DNA of 64,000 bases from Chrysaora quinquecirrha (GCA_014526335.1 JACTAT010000029.1:2674105-2738104), one strand, 5' to 3'. Shown: positions 1 through 11,300, counted from the first letter of the stretch. Notes: generated by a model not told the origin, from the letters alone. Made by a program: numbers and translations.

Positions 1-1020
1 CGGTACCATACCTCTACAAGCGTTTCTATTGTAACTATGTTGGGAATTAAGATATTGCAATGAAACTTGGCAAGTATACACAGTTTGATAAGCTGAAAAG
101 ATAGTATGCAGACCCTCCGGAAAAATGCCCCTTATTCTATTTTTAGACTGGGGACTCGGTACCATACCTCTACAAGCGTTTCTATTGTAACTATGTTGGG
201 AATTAAGATATTGCAATAAAACGTGGCAAGTATACACAGTTTGATAAGCTGAAAAGATAGGATGCAGACCCTCCGGAAAATGCCCCTTATTCTATTTTTA
301 GACTGGGGTACTCGGTACCATACCTCTACAAGCGTTTCTATTGTAACTATGTTGGGAATTAAGATATTGTAATAAAACTTGGCAATCATACACAGTTTGA
401 TAAGCTGAAAACGATAGGATGCAGACCTCTCCGGAAAAATGCCCCTTTATTCTATTTTTAGACTGGGGTACTCGGTACCATACCTCTACAAGCGTGTCAA
501 TTGTAACTATGTTGGGAATTAAGATATTGCAATGAAACTTGGCAATCATACACAGTTTGATAAGCTAAAAAAGATAGTATGCAGACCCCTCCGGAAAAGT
601 GCCCCCTTATTCTATTTTTAGACTGGGGTACTTGGTACCATACCTCTACAAGTGTTTCTATGGTAACTATGTTGGAAATTACGATATTGCAATGAAACTT
701 GGCAAGAATGCACAGTTTGATAAGCTGAAAAATATAGGATGCAGACCCCTCCGGAAAATGCCCCCTTATTCTATTTTTAGACTGGGGTACTCGGTACCAT
801 ACCTCTACAAGTGTTTTTATGGTATATATGTTGGAAATTACGATATTGCAATGAAACTTGGCAAGAATGCACAGTTTGATACGCTAATAAAGATAGGATG
901 CAGACTCCCTTTGAAAAAGTGTCCCCAGTTCTATTTTGAGACTAGGAGACTCGGTTCCATACCACTCTCAAAGCTTTTCAATTATAACTGTGATATACTA
1001 CGTTAAGATATTACAGTAGG
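1..1020. repeat. Left satellite array, ~160-bp unit
   Basis: About six tandem copies of a ~160-bp unit. The word ggtaccatacctctacaag recurs near 2, 160, 315, 476, 636 and 796. Each unit also holds cacagtttgataagctgaaa, then a 'cctccggaaaa' word and 'tctatttttagactgggg'. Copies diverge by a few percent and the last (about 900-1020) is the most decayed, as expected at an array edge. The array is cut by the left window edge. The open frames running through it come from the unit having few stops and are not genes. The same unit occurs in reverse orientation at 2139-3190. Confidence 0.95.
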
Positions 1021-2138
1021 ATTATTCCTCGTATCTATATGCTTCAATGCTGCGTCAGACTGCCGTACCTACTTTCAAGCATCTCTATTTCAATAACCAT
1101 TAATTAGATGTTTCCACAAGTGGATACCACAATAAGTGGGATCCGAACCTGGGCTGCATGACCAGAGAGCCAACGACGTTTCCGCAGAGCTATAGAGCTC
1201 AATGAAGTCGCCGAGTAACTCTCCAAGTCATACAGCCAAAGGCTCTCCTCCCGTCTGACGTTTTTTGTTTCCGCTATGTCGAGCCTTCTTCAGCACCATA
1301 TCAATAACTATTGATTATTTACAAACTTATCATAAACTTAAAATATGTTTGTATGAAATGTTAATAATAAATTAAATAAGAAATAGTGGTCTAGTACAAA
1401 CCCCTCGCTAAACGCGGCGTAACGCACTTTCAAGTATACAGTAAGTTGTATAAAACTGATGGAGAGTTGTTTATCATATTTACAATGCATTTTACTATAC
1501 TCATCAGCTTATCTTACCTTAACTAAAGAGCATCTGGGGCTACGGCTCGTGTGCTCCGTTCATCTAAGGGCACACCCATGTTCTCGCATTCAAGAATATA
1601 TAAGAGCCAATGTATATGATAGAGCGCCTGTATGCTGAAAGTTTATAAATTTGCACAGTATAGAGAGGCAATTTGTACACATATACATGGCGAACACAAT
1701 GATACATATAACCATAATTCAAGGATATACAAATCATATATTTATACTGTATGTACAATCAGCTAAACCTGATAACCACTTGAGTATATGACCTCTGTGC
1801 AAATTTAAAAAACTTTCAGCATACATGACCTCTCTAGTATACACCGACTCTCATATACGACCAATCTCCTCAGACCGTGTTCTTTGACGCGAGAACACGG
1901 GGTGCCGGAGCATAGAAGTTATCCTCCTAAATTCTCTTTAAGGGAGATTAGATGCTGAGTACGGTGTGAAGGGGCTGGTATTGTTAAATATATATTCATT
2001 ATGATATACAATATTGCATCAGTTTTTATACACCATACTGTATAGATGAAATGCGTTGCAAGGCGTTTAGTGCGGGCTTGTACTAGGCCATTATTTCTCT
2101 GTTGATTATAAATTATTATTTCATTAAAAAAATCCAAA
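1021..2138. other. Central region between inverted satellite arrays
   Basis: Single-copy-looking AT-rich DNA between two oppositely oriented arrays of the same satellite. It holds one tRNA-derived SINE-like copy (1111-1257). Part of 1560-1860 has weak inverted similarity ('gaaagtttataaatttgcaca' type words recur inverted near 1800). No gene or transposase-like frame is visible. Confidence 0.5.
1111..1257 (-). mobile_element. tRNA-derived SINE-like element, family 2, copy 1
   Basis: Read on the minus strand, this copy has an A-box-like 'tagctctgcggaaacg' and about 35 bases later a B-box-like 'caggttcggatccca', the spacing and order of a Pol III tRNA promoter. It matches 46457-46605 over the whole length. 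Shared words include ccacaagtgg, 'gagctatagagct', 'agtaactctccaag' and 'ctcccgt'. Two dispersed copies with tRNA-like boxes but no good cloverleaf point to a SINE rather than a tRNA gene. Confidence 0.6.
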
Positions 2139-3190
2139 GTCTAAAAATAGAATGAAAGGTCATTTTTCCGAAGGGGTCTGCATCCTATCTTTTTCAGCGC
2201 ATCAAACTGTGTATACTTGCCAAGTTTCATTGAATATCTTAATTCCCAACATAGTTACAATTGACACGCTTGTAGAGGTATGGTACCGAGTACCCCAGTC
2301 TAAAAATAGAATTAGGGGGCATTTTCCGGAGGGGTCTGCATCCTATCGTTTTCAGCTTATCAAACTGTGTATACTTGCCAAGTTTCATTGCAATATCTTA
2401 ATTCCCAACATAGTTACAATAGAAACGCTTTTAGAGGTATGGTACCGAGTCCCCCAGTCTAAAAATAGAATAAGGGGGCATTTTTCCGGAGGGGTCTGCA
2501 TCCTATCTTTTTCAACTTATCAAACTGTGTATACTTGCCAAGTTTCATTGCAATATCTTAATTCCCAACATAGTTACAATAGAAACGCTTGTAGAGGTAT
2601 GGTACGGAGTACCCTAGTCTAAAAATAGAATAAGGGGGCACTTTTCCGGAGGGGTCTGCATCCTATCTTTTTCAGCTTATCAAACTGTGTATGATTGCCA
2701 AGTTTAATTGCAATATCTTAATTCCCAACATAGTTACAATAGAAACGCTTGTAGAGGTAAGGTACCGAGTCCCCCAGTCTAAAAATAGAATAAGGGGGCA
2801 TTTTTCCGGAGGGGTCTGCATCCTATCTTTTTCAGCTTATCAAACTGTGTATACTTGCCAAGTTTCATTGCAATATCTTATTTCCCAACATAGTTACAAT
2901 AGAAACGCTTGTAGAGGTATGGTACCGAGTACCCTAGTCTAAAAATAGAATAAGGGGCACTTTTCCGGAGGGGTCTGCATCCTATCTTTTTCAGCGTATC
3001 AAACTGTGCATTCTTACCAAGTTTCATGTCAGTATCGTTATTCCCAACATTGTTATGGTAGAAACCCTTGTAGAGGTATGGTACCGAGTACCCCAGTCTA
3101 AAAATAGCATCTGGGGGCATTTTTCGATTGGGGTCTGTATCCCATCGTCTTCAGCGTATCAAACTGGGTAGGTATGCCAATTTTCATGCT
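2139..3190. repeat. Right satellite array, ~160-bp unit, inverted
   Basis: About six more tandem copies of the ~160-bp unit, all in the opposite orientation to 1-1020. The word gaggtatggtaccgagt or close variants recurs near 2276, 2435, 2596, 2755, 2914 and 3073. The last copies (about 3040-3190) are the most diverged. With the left array it forms a very large inverted repeat. Confidence 0.95.
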
Positions 3191-3195
3191 TGCTT

Positions 3196-4058
3196 CATAA
3201 AATGCACAATTGTGACAACTAGCTGATATACTAGAATGAAAGGGATATAAAGAGTTGTGTATTACGGCCTAACAGTGATACTTCAAATGTGCGAAAAAGA
3301 GGCTCCGTACTCATAATTTTTGTGCTTGGTGAAAGAAAGCGTACACTTAACACACTTTCATCTTTCGGAAATGTCTACTAGAATCCCCTAGAATACATAT
3401 AGACATATATGTCTGTGAATTACGTCACTTCTTCTGAAATATAGATAGCCAGCTCCTCACTTCGATGTGGAGATAAATTCCAAAAGCGTAAAGCGTGCAT
3501 AACTGTCGGCAACGCATGAGATAGTGTTGAGCCGTCATCTGCATCAAAATAAATCCGAGTAAGTTTCTGCTTGTATTTGAATTTGCTACCTTCGCCTCGA
3601 ATTGAAAAATATTCACAGATAAGGCGATTCTACGCGCTCTTAAGCAAAGGGTCACTTTGACATTTGCTTATGACCACGTGCGCTCATTGCCCGCTGAGCA
3701 GGCCCAGCGATTTTTCTGCATGACAGTAAACGCGGATGTGCGGATGTTTACTTCTGAATAAAATTTTTCCAAAAATTGAGTAATGCAATTGCAAAATGCT
3801 ATGTACAAAAATAAAAGATTTCTCATGGGCAATTTTGAGATTTGAGTTAAGTGTAAATGACCGATGCTGAAATTGTCTTCTAGTACCACTTCAAGCAAAA
3901 ATCAGTTGACACGGAAAGAAACTACTGGTTATAGTCAAGTCTTCATTACTGCGGCTAAAGTAAGCGACTTTGAAAAAAAAAGAAAGAGGATGAAAATAAG
4001 CTCTGATTACCTATTATCTCTGCAAAGCCAAGTAACTGTTATAATTGTTTTAGGCGCA
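3196..4058. other. Intergenic, nothing recognised
   Basis: Mixed-composition DNA without a recognisable gene or clear repeat. Short open frames on both strands resemble no family I know. The pyrimidine-rich run ending 'ttgttttag' just before 4054 could be a splice acceptor in the 5' UTR of the candidate gene that follows. Confidence 0.3.
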
Positions 4059-4415
4059 ATGAAGTCAGCAACATACATCATACTCGCAGTGATTGTCAGC
4101 TTTGCTGCAGAAAAGGCATTGGCGTATAGAACATCAAGGTATGAGAAGAGGAATCTTTGGCAAGGAATTTATCCAGGTGAGAAGCCGTAACATGCGTTAT
4201 TTTAACTGTTTACACCTATTAAAATTGTGCCTCGACAATGCACAAGGCACATGCACATTGATAAAACATACAATTCTTGGCTGTCGTTAGGCGTAATTGT
4301 TCATTCTCGTGGTTGTACTCCCGAAAATTTAACTATTCATTTTCATTTCGAACGCGCAATACGAAATTGCTGTAATAGAAGTCTTGATGGATGCGGGGGA
4401 GTAACCGGGCTTTAA
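4059..4415 (+). CDS. Candidate small secreted peptide gene (two exons)
   Basis: I do not recognise the family. The ATG at 4059 opens a classic signal peptide (MKSATYIILAVIVSF, about 22 residues, ending near ALA). About 17 more residues follow, including a dibasic EKR, up to a donor ccag/gtgagaag at 4176/4177 (phase 1). A plausible acceptor 'tgtcgttag' at 4290 opens a second exon, 4291-4415, in matching phase. That exon adds about 40 residues with four cysteines in the order C...CC...C and ends at TAA. The model is 80 residues. It could be a secreted signalling or defence-type peptide, or a non-coding coincidence. The signal peptide plus donor is the strongest part; the second exon is inference. 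The orphan exon at 5780-5962 is an alternative partner but is out of phase with direct splicing. Confidence 0.35.
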
Positions 4416-4737
4416 GCCTTCTGCTCTGTGCAATACAGGTTACCTAGAAAGACAGTCACGGACATCCCCTAAAACGTCATTTGTCCTAGCGAGGGACTAT
4501 CTGCAGCCGGTCCGCACAACCAAGAATGATTGAATGAGAAATTGAGTTTAGCACTTAATAGATTCATGACCGTAGGAAACTGGAATATATGAAAGATAGG
4601 CAGATATATGAAACTTGAGACCATTGTAAAAAATATGAGTTTCTTGATTGCGGAAAATTACTTCAGTGGCAAAATTCAAAATACTAGAAAAGTCATTTTT
4701 AGCATGTTGGGAACATGAATAATAATAACCTCACTCA
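4416..4737. other. Intergenic or intronic, nothing recognised
   Basis: No gene or repeat is recognised. The stretch lies between the candidate peptide gene and the 3' end of a LINE fragment. Confidence 0.3.
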
Positions 4738-5341
4738 ATCATCATCATCATCATCATTAATTTATTTAAAGTAGGCTAAAAAGATACAAAATTAAAATAG
4801 CCAAATTACGGCTAATTAAGGCCTACTGTGTTCCAACAATTATAAAATAATATCATTTTACAAAATATATCTACTAATTAAAAACAAAGAAGAGAAATTT
4901 ATCCTGTTAAGAATCCAACTTGCGGAATGTATGTCTTGCAGAGCCTGCAGTTGCATTTTTCACCTTTCCAGTACTTAATACGTTTTTGAAAATATTCAAG
5001 TTCCTAGATTGTTTTATTTCTGGGGGTAACAGCTGCCACAGTTTATTTCCAAGGTAGGCTATGGTGTCAATTCCAAATGACGTAGTCCGTACTTTTGGAA
5101 TTTGAGCATCATTGCCATGCCTTAGGCCGTAGCTGATTTTTCGCTCCCCAAAAATATCCTTCATGAAAGGTGGATTTAAATCGTGTTTTGTCTTATACAA
5201 TTCAATCATTAACAACTGCAGGTTTCTCACATGAATTGGTACCGACTTAGTCTGTTCCAAGAAGGAGCTGAAATCACTTTCGTGATCTTTATATGCTAAC
5301 CGCAAAGCCCTTTCTTGGGCTCGACCTATTCTTTGATCCAA
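4738..5341 (-). mobile_element. 5'-truncated CR1/L2-like LINE fragment
   Basis: The minus-strand frame at 5341-4907 gives about 144 residues typical of the C-terminal end of CR1/Jockey-type reverse transcriptases. It opens RAQERALRLAYKDHESDF ('LQERALR' family word), then has LYKTKHDLNPPFMKDIF, SYGLRHG, and IAYLGNKLWQLLPPEIK (the usual 'G..LWN.LP..IK' block). After the stop, a short A/T-rich 3' region ends in an (ATG)n microsatellite, read as 'atcatcatcatcatc' on the plus strand near 4740. Such tails are known for CR1/L2 elements. The copy is cut at 5341, so only the last part of ORF2 remains. Apparent start codons inside are not real starts. Confidence 0.8.
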
Positions 5342-5342
5342 A

Positions 5343-5720
5343 TTTCTGTTTGTAATTTTTTCCTGACTGTGGTTCTGACATCACATCTTGGACGCTTTCA
5401 ATCAGGGAATCCGGTGGACGTGAAGGTCTTTTTTGGAAGGCGGTCTTGGGGCATGCGTAGCACATGTCCAAGCCATTCCCATTGTCTCTGTGTGAGGTCA
5501 TGTGACAGCTGGTGGTCTAGCTGGCATCGTCGACGGACTTGCATTGGTGACCGGGTCCTTGTATCTCACTTGAAGGATGCGACCATGGCAGCGATGGTCA
5601 AATGCATTCATCTTCTTGATGTGCTCTGCTTTGAGTGGCCAGACACGTCGCAACACTGTCTCAGCACTGGTACAGCCGTGTCTCAGCACTTGTGCAGCCA
5701 CTCATGGCTACATGGAACCA
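5343..5720 (-). mobile_element. Decayed LINE reverse transcriptase C-terminal fragment
   Basis: On the minus strand, broken frames between about 5701 and 5345 read VLRRVWPLKAEHIKKMNAFD, then HRCHGRILQVRYKDPVTNA, then a frame-shifted stretch with GNGLDMCYACPKTAFQKRPS. This order matches the end of many RTE/Jockey-type RT proteins: 'l..rl..F..RCLR.IL.I.W.D...N', then '...W.GHVLRM....P'. Frameshifts and a stop show it is dead. It directly abuts the CR1-like fragment at 5341, so one element probably inserted into or beside the other. Confidence 0.45.
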
Positions 5721-5779
5721 GGCTTTATGGTAAAAATTATGTATTCAATGTTTTTCTTTTCATTATTTCGCCTTTTCAG

Positions 5780-5962
5780 GCCGGAACAACTGCAGCCAAG
5801 GGACTCTTGGGAATTTACTTTCACGTGATCAAACCAAAATGTATCCGACTCAAGCCTTACACTTACAGAAAATGCGTAAAGAGAAGCTGGTTTAAATGTA
5901 TCAAGTACGTCAGTGTTCACTCGAAAAAAGCACATTTCTACGATTTGGATAAAGAAGTTTAG
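5780..5962 (+). CDS. Orphan candidate 3'-terminal exon
   Basis: A strong acceptor (pyrimidine run 'cgccttttcag' ending at 5779) opens a 60-codon phase-0 frame to TAG at 5962. The peptide is basic with three cysteines, each preceded by lysine (KPKCIR, YRKCVK, WFKCIK), and ends KKAHFYDLDKEV. The longer open frame upstream runs antisense through a dead LINE, so the exon start at the acceptor is preferred. No family is recognised. It would need a phase-0 upstream exon, and the peptide exon at 4059-4176 ends in phase 1, so direct joining gives a different, shorter frame. Confidence 0.3.
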   Translation, partial: AGTTAAKGLLGIYFHVIKPKCIRLKPYTYRKCVKRSWFKCIKYVSVHSKKAHFYDLDKEV

Positions 5963-8028
5963 TGATATGAATTACAAGCTATGACTTTATATAAGCAACT
6001 TTGAATAATGAGCAGAACTTTTGTATTACCGGTTCTCTAATTTCGTGATGTTTCGCATGATTTCGTGCACCTTTAATCGGTATAGTTCTAGATGACTTAC
6101 TTCAAAGATTCAGTCAAGAAAGTTTTTTCAAACATTTGTCTATGTGGCTTATTTTCAAATATCATGCACCAGCAGGATATACAGTATTGCTGCATCATAT
6201 TAGCTAGACGTAATACTACATTGAACGTATCTACAACATGGACAAAATTGTTGAGACAAATCTGAAATTTGCTTGTTCAGCTCTCCGATTTCCCAAACTT
6301 TTTCCCCATACCCAACTCAATATTGGATAAATTGTTGAACTGAAATTGAAATGTGTATGCATCTTCGTCATACAACATTAAGTCTAGCAACGAATAATCA
6401 ACATTGAAGGGGGAGGAGGTGGCAAATACATTAACCCATGGCAAATCAAATACATTGTCAGCATGTTTGGGTACCAATATATTTTTCAGTGATTGTGGAG
6501 CATTTTTTCAATACAATGGTGGCCTGAGCCTCTATTAAAAGAGAAGAGTACGTCCTCGGGAGCATACGAAAATGGGTACGAGTACAAGAGCGCACTTGTA
6601 TAAGTTTGCCATCTCATCCCAAGGCCCCAAATGCCTTACAACGAATCTCAACCATCAAACTTATTTTTGTTCTGGTATCCCATCCTGGAATCCTATCCTG
6701 GTATCCTGGTTTAATTTTAACCTGACATCAAGGCAAAACTGCTATCTGCACCAGTGCGACAGGGAGTTGGGTTGTATTACGAAATGATGAGTAAGGAAGG
6801 GCGCTTAAAATAAAACAATGAAGGTAAACCTACGAGGTAAAGCGAAGCCCAGCCAAACTTGTTCATACCGGAAAGATTTGAGCCCTAGTACCGGCCTCAA
6901 AAATCTGCCAAAATACTGGCAATTTTGGCCTAGGAATCAATACAAGATGTAGATTCCAAAAGCAGATGTTCATAGAAAGGAAATGCAAAGAATTTCATTG
7001 GTAACTGTCATGCAAGATACAATATCGCATGTAGCATAATTTTTTTGGTTTTATACATGTTTTCACCTAGTTTTTGACCAATTTTGGTGTGAAATTTTGA
7101 AGAAACTGTGACGTCACTTAAAATTTCTATTGTTTGAACAGCCAATCAAATTGCGAATAGACAAGGCCGATACTAGGGTCGAATATGGACAGCGGAGTTT
7201 CACGTAGAGGCTTATTCACCCTGGGGACGAGGTTGGACTTACTCCTGATCGTATGCGTAACAGGTTTCACAAACGATATCGAACGGACTCATCATCTGTG
7301 TTGTCTTATTCCGTGCTCGTCAAAGTTCAGAACAGTTTTTCATTTTATGGAAAACTCTTATTCTGGGTATATCTTTTTAGGCTCTTTAAGAAAAAGTGAC
7401 TAACGCTTGACAACAGCTAGTAAAATAGGTAAAATAATATGTAAGCCATACGCTTACTTTTAGAATTATATTTTATTAACGTCAGTTTTAATTTATGTTT
7501 ACATTGCAATAACCTTTAACAAAATCAGTCGGCGAATTGATGGTGCTACAATTTATTTACAAGTAGCTAAAAGTAAAATTAGTGACATCTTTTATGAAGA
7601 GTCTTAATACTTAACTATTTAAAATTGCGATGAACAGCGGAATCATTTCTCAAAGATTATTCACTTAACTATTTAAAGATCTTTGATTTAACTAGTAATT
7701 TTAGCAAATTTAGAATACATAACATTTAAATATACAGGTCATAAAATAGCGCATTTAACCGCAGTTTATGGATCATGATTGAAATCAATGGTAAAGTCCC
7801 TTAGATTTATCTGCAACAGCAAAAATTAAGCAAAACTTTATTGATTAACTTAGTGTAGAGTAACAACGAGTTCTCGAGTAAGACAGCCAGCTATTCATCA
7901 ATGAATTTGTCAAAGGACTGAATTCATTCACAATCTACCAAATTCAACAAAATAACATGCAATGATCTCGGCTGAAAGACTGTATGCGCACTGATAAGAT
8001 TCACCGCGTAATGCCTCTGCGAAATTTG
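5963..8028. other. Intergenic, nothing recognised
   Basis: AT-rich sequence between the orphan exon and the 3' end of neurexin-like gene A. It should contain the 3' UTR and poly(A) signal of gene A just below 8029 on the minus strand. A CRE-like tgacgtca occurs near 7110 and a CCAAT motif near 7142, but no transcript start can be argued. Short open frames show no recognisable domain. Confidence 0.3.
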
Positions 8029-8301
8029 TCAGACGTCCGTTGCATTGCCCCTGTGTTTTCGGCTCATTCCGTTCGATTGCATGTGATATGAAGCTGGCAC
8101 GCTAGAGTAGTACGGAACACCGTTCTCGTCGCGCGGTGCCATAAAACTACCGCGGTACTTCTTCCTAAAGCGGTGTATGATAAAACCAAGGGCTAGTATA
8201 AGTACAATGGCACCGATAACAATACCAGCGGTTATCCACGCCACACTGTTTTTATTCAATTTTTTGCCAACTCGCTTATCAAGATTCGGCTCTTGTTGCT
8301 G
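8029..8301 (-). CDS. Neurexin-like A exon 8: transmembrane helix and tail
   Basis: The acceptor 'catttttag' at 8302 is phase 0 and the stop TGA is at 8031-8029. The exon encodes QQQEPNLDKRVGKK, a hydrophobic helix (VAWITAGIVIGAIVLILALG), a stop-transfer HRFRKKYR and a 48-residue cytoplasmic tail ending NATDV. GSF directly after the basic run matches the position of GSY in neurexin/CASPR tails. Any upstream non-ATG start in this frame is not real; the exon starts at the acceptor. Confidence 0.85.
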   Translation of the reverse strand, partial: QQQEPNLDKRVGKKLNKNSVAWITAGIVIGAIVLILALGFIIHRFRKKYRGSFMAPRDENGVPYYSSVPASYHMQSNGMSRKHRGNATDV

Positions 8302-11300
8302 CTAAAAATGAAACATTACTGTTAGGTTCCTTATTAGGAATTCGTCATAACGAACAGATACGAATTTCAAAATGGCAATCTGGCTTTGAACAAGTTTCCA
8401 CTGGTTTTCTCAAGCCTGTTTTTCGAATTACTGTTTCGAGTTTTATGGAACTTATAGATTCTGTTTTCTGGGTTCCAAGCTTTGGGAGGTATGCACAAAC
8501 ATGCTTAAGTGCTGAAACACTATTCGAAAAGGTGAATTGTGATTTAATACGGAAAAGTTTATAGCCAAATTAAATGCCATTCATATACCAAGAGAATTTT
8601 TACCCTTTAAAATGAATTTGCGAGGATATCAGATTTATCAGCTTACTAGTGTAAGTGTATGTATGCTTGAAGTTTCAGTTTTTGGCTGATTTGAAAAAAC
8701 TGTTAGAAAGGGTGAATTATCATTGAATGTGGACAAGCGTATAGCAAAATGAGATAAAATTCAAATGGAAAATGCACCAATAGACATTTTTACTCTTCAA
8801 AATGAAGTTGCGAGCATACAGAATTTATCATGTAATGAAGGTCAATTTATGGTCAATTTGGGAACAAAGTTGGTTTAGGCTCGATTCGTTGTACTGTATG
8901 GTAAAGCATATAGAAATGTGAGATAAAATTCAAATGAAAAATGCATCAATAGACATTTTTACTCTTCAAAATGAAGCTGCGAGCATACAGAATTTATCAT
9001 GTAATGAAGGTCAATTTATGGTCAATTTGGGAACAAAGTTGGTTTAGGCTCGATTCGTTGTACTGAGTGGTAAAGCATATAGAATGTTGAGATAAAACTC
9101 AAATGAAAAATGCATCAATAGACATTTTTACTCTTCAAAATGTAGTTGCGAGCATACAGAATTTATCATGTAATGAAGGTCAATTTATGGTCAATTTGGG
9201 GACAAAGTTGGTTTAGGCTCGATTCGTTGTACTTTGTGGTAAAGCATACAGAAAGAAGAGATAAAATTTAAGTTGCGAGCATGCAGAATTTATCAGGTAA
9301 TGAGTGTATGCACGAAAATTTATTTGTAAACATGAATATTTCCGATGGTATATTGTTGGTTCTTGTTATTCAAAAAGCTGCACGAGATCGCAGGAACCAA
9401 GAAAATATCTTTCCAGAAATGCATGAGAAATATCAAAGAGAACCACATCTCCTTTAGATACTCATTTAAAATGAATCAAACTAAAGACTTACGCTGCTTG
9501 AAGCAGGTTGCACATTGTTACTTCTTGTTACCACAACAACTTTTCGAGGTTTTGTAGTTTTCTTGAGATCTGGAGGTTTTGTTTTTCGCACCGGTTTTCT
9601 TTCTGCAAAGATTGATAAGCGACATCAATTAATTCTCTAGTACTTCTATAGGTAGCTATTTTACGATATCATACAGGTGGGCTCTTGTCAACTTTTCGGA
9701 AATTTTAGGTTGTTTCGACCGATTGTTTTTGTCGTTTAATTTTTCTAGGATTTCAGTCTTGTCTTGTCTTATATCGTCTGTCCTTGTCTCGTCTTGTCAT
9801 AGCCTGCCTTGCCTTGTCATGTCTGTCTGACCAGGTCTTATTTGGTTTATTATTTTTTCTTGTCTTGTCTTGTCTTGTCTCATCTGTCTTGTCGTGCCTA
9901 CTTTTGTCTTGTCTTGTCTTGTCTTGTCTGTCGTGTCGTATCTTCTATGGTTTATTCTTGTCTTGTCTTGTCTTGTCTTCCATGTTGTTTCTTCTAATGT
10001 TTTGCTTCGTCTAATCTCATCTTGTTATGTCTTGTCTTGTCTTGTCATATCCTGTCTTGTCTTGTCTTGTCTGACGACTAGCCATGTCATTATTTGTCTT
10101 GTCTTGTCTTATCTGTTTTGTCGTGCCTTGTCTTGTTTTCTTCTCCTGGCTTTTCTTGTCTTGTCTTGTCTTGTCTTGTCGCATCTTCGTTTGTTTCATC
10201 TCATTTTGTCTTGTATTGTCTTCTTCTTTCTGCCTTGTCGTGTCTTCTTTTGTGTTTTCTCGTCTCGTCTTGTCTTGTCTAATCATATCCTGGCTTGTGT
10301 TGTCTGTCTTGTCTTACCGTTATTGGCATTTATAGTAGTCTAAAACCTACTGTTGTTTGTAGGCTTCATACGAAACTGATGTACTGAATATCCTCCACTG
10401 CTCTGCACACCTCTCTTGTACTGACATAAGTTACCCGGGGTGTTAAATACACGCCTCCTCTAAAACTTTAAGAATTTAATACTCGCCCGGGCGTTCAATC
10501 GAAGTAACAGTATTTGCTGTCAGGCTGAGTTATCTCTATTGATTTAATCATTAATACGTTACCTGAAGGTGGGCGCTCAACAACATCACAGACAGTCTCA
10601 ATCTTTCCATCGATTTCATAATCAGACAGAATTGTTTCGTTGTACTTCACTGTTTCAATGATATCTTCAATTAAATTTGCATGCTGTGGAATAAAAATGA
10701 AATCGAAAAATTTTTTGAAGATAGAAATGCCATTAGCCTCAAAAACCAAAACGATACTAAAGAACACCATGGAAATATCCTTCTACCAACCTTATAAAAC
10801 TGCAACTGTTGTAGGCAGCCGACAAAACCTTGCTTACTTCTGGAACCAAACGCTGTTATAAGCCCTGTTTACACTACGAAATTTCAACCCGGGTTCGACC
10901 CGGGTTGAAGTTAACCCGGGTTAAATTTTTGTAGTGTAAACGCGACTTACTCGGGTTGAACCCGGGTTAAAGTAACCCACCATCAGATGTGGGTTACTTC
11001 AACAGAAATTTAACCGGTTCGGTTGAAGTTAACCCGGGTTAGATTTTTGTAGTGTAAACAGGGCTTTAGCCTAGCTAGCCCGGTTAACCGGGCTGACCCG
11101 CCTCAATGTCAACAGGCCCTAATATGCAAACATTCACGAAGCATCAGGGGTATTATCACCGATGGTTAGTTTTCATGTAGCACTTTTTACAGCAAGACCT
11201 GTTATGCAAAGGAAGTTAACCGAGAAGTAATTTTTTTGAATTAATGACGGAGACAGGTTAAGATGTAAAATTTTGTAGTGTAAACAGGGCTTAATTCAGT

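Noticed and set aside
1111..1257. A genuine tRNA gene
   Set aside because: A/B-box-like words are present but a full cloverleaf with a paired acceptor stem is not, and a second copy with a shared non-tRNA body exists at 46457.
2152..2622. 156-codon open frame
   Set aside because: It runs through three satellite units and is repeated with small changes in each, so it is not a gene.
5315..5962. 215-codon plus-strand open frame
   Set aside because: Its first two thirds run antisense through a dead LINE fragment. Only the part after the acceptor at 5779 is kept as a possible exon.
9784..10343. Long open frames on both strands (up to 157 codons)
   Set aside because: They lie wholly in a degenerate (TCTTG)n tract and only cycle Ser/Cys/Leu/Val or Arg/Gln/Asp/Lys codons.
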